From Candidatus Methanophagales archaeon (GTDB taxonomy: Archaea > Halobacteriota > Syntropharchaeia > Alkanophagales > Methanospirareceae), in assembly GCA_003601795.1 (NCBI GenBank), contig PIXU01000068.1, positions 1 to 5,894 of the forward strand: 5,894 nt of DNA, in the 5' to 3' direction. The stretch's first letter is position 1. The number at the start of each line of letters is the position of its first letter. Positions 1 through 3,100 of the stretch are shown here, piece after piece. A program made the position numbers and the translations under genes. The notes below the pieces were generated by a model, which was not told the origin of the DNA, made no database searches, and saw only the letters and a list, made by a program, of their open reading frames with translations.

Positions 1-1
1 C

Positions 2-70
2 GGACAGGTCCAATTGGTCAACAGAAAAATTTATAAAGGGGTATTCCCAAAGTTAAAAGAGGCAGCTTAA
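2..70 (+). CDS. Possible C-terminal tail of an upstream gene (partial, uncertain)
   Basis: The frame starting at base 2 is open for 22 codons and ends in TAA at 68-70, reading through a basic stretch (NRKIYKGVFPKLKEAA) typical of a protein tail. The other two forward frames also hit stops (34-36 and 54-56), so nothing but the slightly longer open stretch favours this one. If real, it would end 15 bases before the GTG of the large gene and in the same frame. It would also contain the proposed promoter of that gene, which is possible but argues mildly against it. No family can be recognised from 22 residues. Confidence 0.25.
   Translation, partial: GQVQLVNRKIYKGVFPKLKEAA
24..37 (+). promoter_or_regulatory. 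Archaeal BRE/TATA promoter for the surface-protein gene
   Basis: GAAAAA (24-29) followed by TTTATAAA (30-37) matches the archaeal pattern of a purine/A-rich TFB recognition element directly upstream of a TATA box. Archaeal transcription normally starts about 22-27 bases downstream of the TATA centre, here around 56-60. This would give a leader of roughly 26-30 bases containing the G-rich ribosome binding site. The spacing to the GTG start at 86 is therefore coherent. The box is seen directly; the start site is inferred. Confidence 0.6.
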
Positions 71-71
71 A

Positions 72-79
72 GAAGGGGG
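72..79 (+). promoter_or_regulatory. Ribosome binding site deciding the GTG start
   Basis: GAAGGGGG ends six bases before the GTG at 86. The GGGGG run (75-79) can pair with the CCUCC of the 16S rRNA 3' end with one central G-U wobble, so it is an imperfect but well-spaced Shine-Dalgarno site. GTG 86 is also the first possible start after the in-frame TAA at 68-70, and it gives a proper signal-peptide n-region. Confidence 0.55.
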
Positions 80-85
80 ACAAAC

Positions 86-181
86 GTGAGGGATAAAATC
101 ATTTTGAAAATATTGGCAATTTCATTTGTGGTGCTAATGGTCGTAAGCTGCACAATGGCGCTTATTGGGACTGTATATGCA
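86..181 (+). other. Sec signal peptide (residues 1-32)
   Basis: A short basic n-region (MRDK, plus K8) is followed by a long hydrophobic core (ILAISFVVLMVV, residues 9-20) and a second hydrophobic stretch ending in TVYA, with a likely signal peptidase I cut after A32 (V-Y-A before L-D-I-T-D). An earlier VVSC (19-22) loosely fits a lipobox, which would give a lipid-anchored protein cut before C22. The continuing hydrophobic TMALIGTVYA makes ordinary cleavage at A32 more likely. Export through Sec is inferred. Confidence 0.85.
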
Positions 182-3100
182 TTAGACATTACCGATCAAT
201 TTTTGGAGGAGCATTACGGATATGTGGTGAATCCACACAGTGTATTTATTGACATTGTGGATGGAGATAACGATTCCATACTGCTCGGTCATTGGATAGT
301 ATTTAATGGAAGTTCTTATGTAGAAATATCAGGTCCTGGAGGCACGTTCTCTAAAACTGGAACAAGCGATTTGACTGGTGATGGAATAGTTGATACAAGT
401 TTCGATACCTCAATGCTGGGTGTGACAGGATTGTATAACGTGTCAGATGGGATTAATACAGAAACGCTTACTGTTGATAATCCTATAATGAATTTGGACT
501 TAAAAGTGGGGAATTACAGCACATCAAGCATGCCAGTGGGGACGCCTCTACGGATAGATTTTGATACAAATTTGGATGCAGAAGATTGTGTGAAATTGAG
601 AGTCATGACTCCAGATGGCTGTATTATTAAAATGAATTATAATGGTCAGCGCTTTGGTCCAATAAACATGACGCAACTCCTCGAATATGGCTCTTTTGAC
701 AAATCAAAGCAAATAGGTACAAGTGGGTGGAAATTGGGAACTTATACATTTTCGGTTAGAACAAAAAAGGAAAACGCAAGGGGATTGGATGTCGCGAGCG
801 ATGAGATATCATTAACGATAACAAAAGCTGAAATCGAGATTGACGCCTCCAAAACCAATCCAACAATAAATGAGACGGTTATTCTTACTGTTCACGGCGT
901 TCCATACCACAATATAAGTGTTGAATCCTCCTATCCGTCAAAAACAATATTTGAAGGTGGGAAATATGATTATGTTTGTCCCGACACAGCGGGTCCTATA
1001 AACGATGTGATGGATGAGGATGGCATAAACTATTATGCGGTTCATTTTACGGATACTGGAACATACAGGATAAATGTAGAAGATTTAGATGAATGGATTG
1101 TCGATGACATAAAAATAACCGTCACACATCCGGAAAAACTGACCCTCAAAATAGAAGATGACAATAAAATACATGTAAATTTCAGCACCTATCTGCTCGA
1201 TGATGACAGAGTTGATTTGAAAATAACGGATTCTAATGGAAGATTACTGCACTCAAATCCCACTGATTCTCAAGTATTCTATAACTTAACAGTGAGAGAA
1301 GTCAAAGGCATGGTGATAAATACAACAGGCTGGAATTCCGGGAGATATACCGTTTGGGTCGAGACGAACAAGAGTTATATCCCTATACTGGATGTTCATA
1401 GCACTCCTGCAACATTTGAAATTGAAGAAGGAGGTAATGTAAAAGTAACTTCTGCAGTGTTTTTCTTCAATTATGAACCACCATTCCGCAAAAACCTCGG
1501 CAAATTACCCGCTGCGGAAGATGACTTATTTATTTACGGCGCCACAAGCGGCGGGAATACAATAGATATTGCAATAAATGACACAATTGTGAGAACAGAT
1601 ATTTCAATTCAAAATGGTTATTTCGTGGATTTGCTTTCGATGGGTGATCTGAATTATACGAGTGCAACACTGCATCATAAAGAGATTGAAGCGTTTATAG
1701 ATGCTCCTTTCTCAGTTGGCGAGAATGTAAGTGGCATTGAAGACAGCGGTTCGAGCATGTTCTTGTGGAGTTGGGAACCTATAGTGTCTTTAAGTGGTGG
1801 AACAGTAATCATCGGCAATGACTTGATCATACAAGGGACCGCAGTGTATGGACAGACTATTGACATCGCAATAGAGGAGGTGGTAGTCAAAACGAATGTG
1901 TCAATTGATAAAGACGGGCATTTCGAGGTGATATTGCCAACACCTGAAACACCTTTCACAGATACAGAAGGCACAAAAAGGGTAAAGGCATTCGTAGATA
2001 CATCCTTTTCACTCGCCGAAAATGTTGCCGAAATAGAGGAAAGTGGGGGGTCTTATGTCTATTTCATGAAACTTCCAGAAACGAACATAAGTATTTCCGC
2101 AGAAGAGATAAATTTCGCAGAGGAGCTAGCTTCGATTTGGGTTTACGGCGTTAAATATCACAACATAAGTATAGATAGTTCAAATCCAACTAATACATCC
2201 TTCCCCGGCGGTTTGGGGGACAATCCCCAGCAAACGCCTTCTCTTCCTTTCGTTGACATAATAGACCGTACTGGCATAATGCATTACTATGCTTATTTTA
2301 ACAAGAGTGAGATATTTACGATAACTGTAACCGATTTGGAAACGGGAAATAGTGATAGTGTGAATATTTCGCATATTGGAGATATAGATGAGGAGAATAT
2401 TTACATTTTTGCGGATAGAGATACCGTCGTGATATCTGAGAAACTCAGAGTGAAGGTAATCGGTGCAAGGGGTCATAATATAACGGTAAACTGTTCTGAC
2501 CCAAGCCATGCCGAATTTCCACCGGGTCTTGAGGGCAATCCGTGGACTCCTTCTATTCCATTTAATGATAGAATTGAAAGTGATGGCGATAATTATTATG
2601 TTGTGGTTTTTAACGTTACAGGGACATATACAATAACCGTAACAGATATTGATACTGGTATTAATGATAGTGGAAATATAACAGTTGTAAAACATGCGGT
2701 TACATTTGACATTCCTGCAAGTGTAACAATTGGTGATAATTTGCTTATAAGAGGTTGTGCAAATGCTGGCGATTATGTGTATATCGTCATGGATGGTATT
2801 TTACTTAAACAGGAGGTGATTTCCCTTGATGGAACGTTTGAATATTGGCTTGATACCACAGGAATGGTTGCAGGCACACATAGAATTGATGCATATATTG
2901 ACTGTAATGTTTTAACTTGGGAGGATGTGGGAACTAATGTCACGGATTTAATAGATTATTATAACCTGACGCCGGATGGGTCTGTTACATTGACACTCGT
3001 AAACCCGACTTTAACTGTGGAATTATCAAAGAATGAAGTTACCCAACGCGGGGCGTTTCGGATTTGGGGTTCTGTTGGTGGAACAGACGATGTGGACATC

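Noticed and set aside
38..48. Possible hairpin GGGGTATTCCC between TATA box and start
   Set aside because: Only about three G-C pairs with a mismatch and a small loop; too weak for a terminator or operator call.
1675..1974. Other - strand open frames, including 1675-1974, 2959-3186, 3529-3765, 4031-4216, 4978-5166 and 5343-5573
   Set aside because: All lie inside the 1936-codon gene on the opposite strand, are short, and translate to compositions explained by reading a beta-rich coding sequence backwards.
2180..2695. Open 171-codon frame on the - strand
   Set aside because: It is fully antisense to modules C2-C3 of the long secure gene, shows no recognisable domain, has irregular Ile/Tyr/Arg-rich composition typical of a shadow frame, and has no promoter or ribosome site of note.
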